Of a DNA stretch of 6,310 nucleotides, positions 6,054 through 6,310 are shown piece after piece. Positions within the stretch are counted from its first letter, which is position 1. Every line of letters begins with the position of its first letter. Source of the stretch: Desulfobacterales bacterium (lineage in GTDB: Bacteria > Desulfobacterota > DSM-4660 > Desulfatiglandales > JALVZP01); contig JALVZP010000311.1 in the NCBI GenBank assembly GCA_027037575.1, positions 1-6,310 on the forward strand, in the 5' to 3' direction. The notes below the pieces were generated by a model. That model did not search any database, was not told the DNA's origin, and saw only the letters and a program-made list of their open reading frames with translations. The translations under genes and the position numbers were made by a program.

Positions 6054-6310
6054 GCTTCTTCCTCCCTTCTAAATAAATATCTTTCCAAGTATGCACAGAG
6101 TGATGGAAGTATGAGAAGGGTTGAAATCCAAGATACTGCCATTATTGCTGCTATGAGAAATCCTACTGTCTTGTATGGAACAAGTGGGGCAATAAGAAGT
6201 GGAGTAAATCCTATGGATATGGTTATTGCATTCCTTGTAATTGCAACGGCAGGCTCTTTAAACATTTCAAAAACAGTATCCCTCCAATTTCCAACCCTCT
6301 TATAGATCTC
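6050..6310 (-). CDS. RND/MMPL-family transporter, C-terminal end (partial, 5' end off window)
   Basis: This open frame runs to the right edge with no stop and codes the last 86 residues, so the true start lies beyond 6310. ATG at 6263-6265 is internal, since coding sequence in the same frame continues upstream of it. The text around TRNAITISIGFTPLLIAPLVP, then YKTVGFLIAAIMAVSWIS and TLLILPSLCAYLERYL, fits the last two transmembrane helices of an RND/MMPL permease. Those helices characteristically have GF with Pro-Leu-Leu in the first and a Leu-Leu-x-Leu-Pro-(Ala/Ser)-Leu end to the second. A charged cytoplasmic tail RREEEA follows. Such pumps use the proton gradient to export lipids or other hydrophobic molecules. 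The ATGA overlap with the LolA-like gene points to joint function. The piece is too short to place in a subfamily. Confidence 0.85.
   Translation of the reverse strand, partial: EIYKRVGNWRDTVFEMFKEPAVAITRNAITISIGFTPLLIAPLVPYKTVGFLIAAIMAVSWISTLLILPSLCAYLERYLFRREEEA
6061..6067 (-). promoter_or_regulatory. Strong ribosome binding site of the LolA-like gene
   Basis: On the minus strand AGGGAGG precedes the ATG at 6053; its GGAGG core is 7 bases from the start. It lies inside the end of the transporter gene, so the LolA-like protein can be translated efficiently alongside the pump. Confidence 0.7.

Noticed and set aside
6050..6265. Separate small membrane protein starting at the ATG complementary to 6263-6265
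   Set aside because: The same frame stays open to the window edge and the sequence fits the last helices of an RND/MMPL permease, so this ATG is internal.

Overview
The window comes from a low-GC, gene-dense bacterial chromosome and is coding almost end to end. The longest gap without a gene is 25 bases (1850-1874), and I see no RNA genes, mobile elements, CRISPR arrays or promoters. A diderm envelope is indicated by a beta-barrel-like outer-membrane protein with a signal peptide and C-terminal aromatic residue, a periplasmic LolA-like carrier, an RND/MMPL pump, an RlpA lipoprotein with a SPOR domain and a DUF374 acyltransferase. Arginine is written almost only as AGA/AGG, ATA is a common isoleucine codon, coding strands are purine-rich, and proteins are rich in Lys, Glu and Ile. 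These traits resemble many thermophilic bacteria, but the species cannot be named from this sequence.

Left half, plus strand (1-3283): a tightly packed run reading uvrB (3' end only), rdgB, moaA, a DUF374 lysophospholipid-acyltransferase-like gene and an rlpA-like lipoprotein gene. Three of the four junctions overlap (44, 17 and 19 bases), which suggests one transcript with translational coupling. The content mixes DNA repair, nucleotide-pool cleansing, the first step of molybdenum cofactor synthesis, membrane lipid acylation and septal peptidoglycan processing.

Right half, minus strand (3275-6310): reading right to left, the C-terminal end of an RND/MMPL-family transporter, an outer-membrane lipoprotein-sorting (LolA-like) periplasmic protein, an outer-membrane beta-barrel protein and a DUF72 protein. 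The first two junctions are 4-base ATGA overlaps and the third is an 11-base gap. The first three genes form a plausible path from inner membrane through periplasm to outer membrane for a lipid-like cargo that cannot be identified here. DUF72 is an uncharacterised TIM-barrel-fold family.

The two runs converge tail to tail and overlap by 9 bases at 3275-3283, so each stop codon lies in the coding sequence of, or just past, the other gene. Across the window CpG is very rare: about 26 counted by eye, against roughly 200 expected from base composition.
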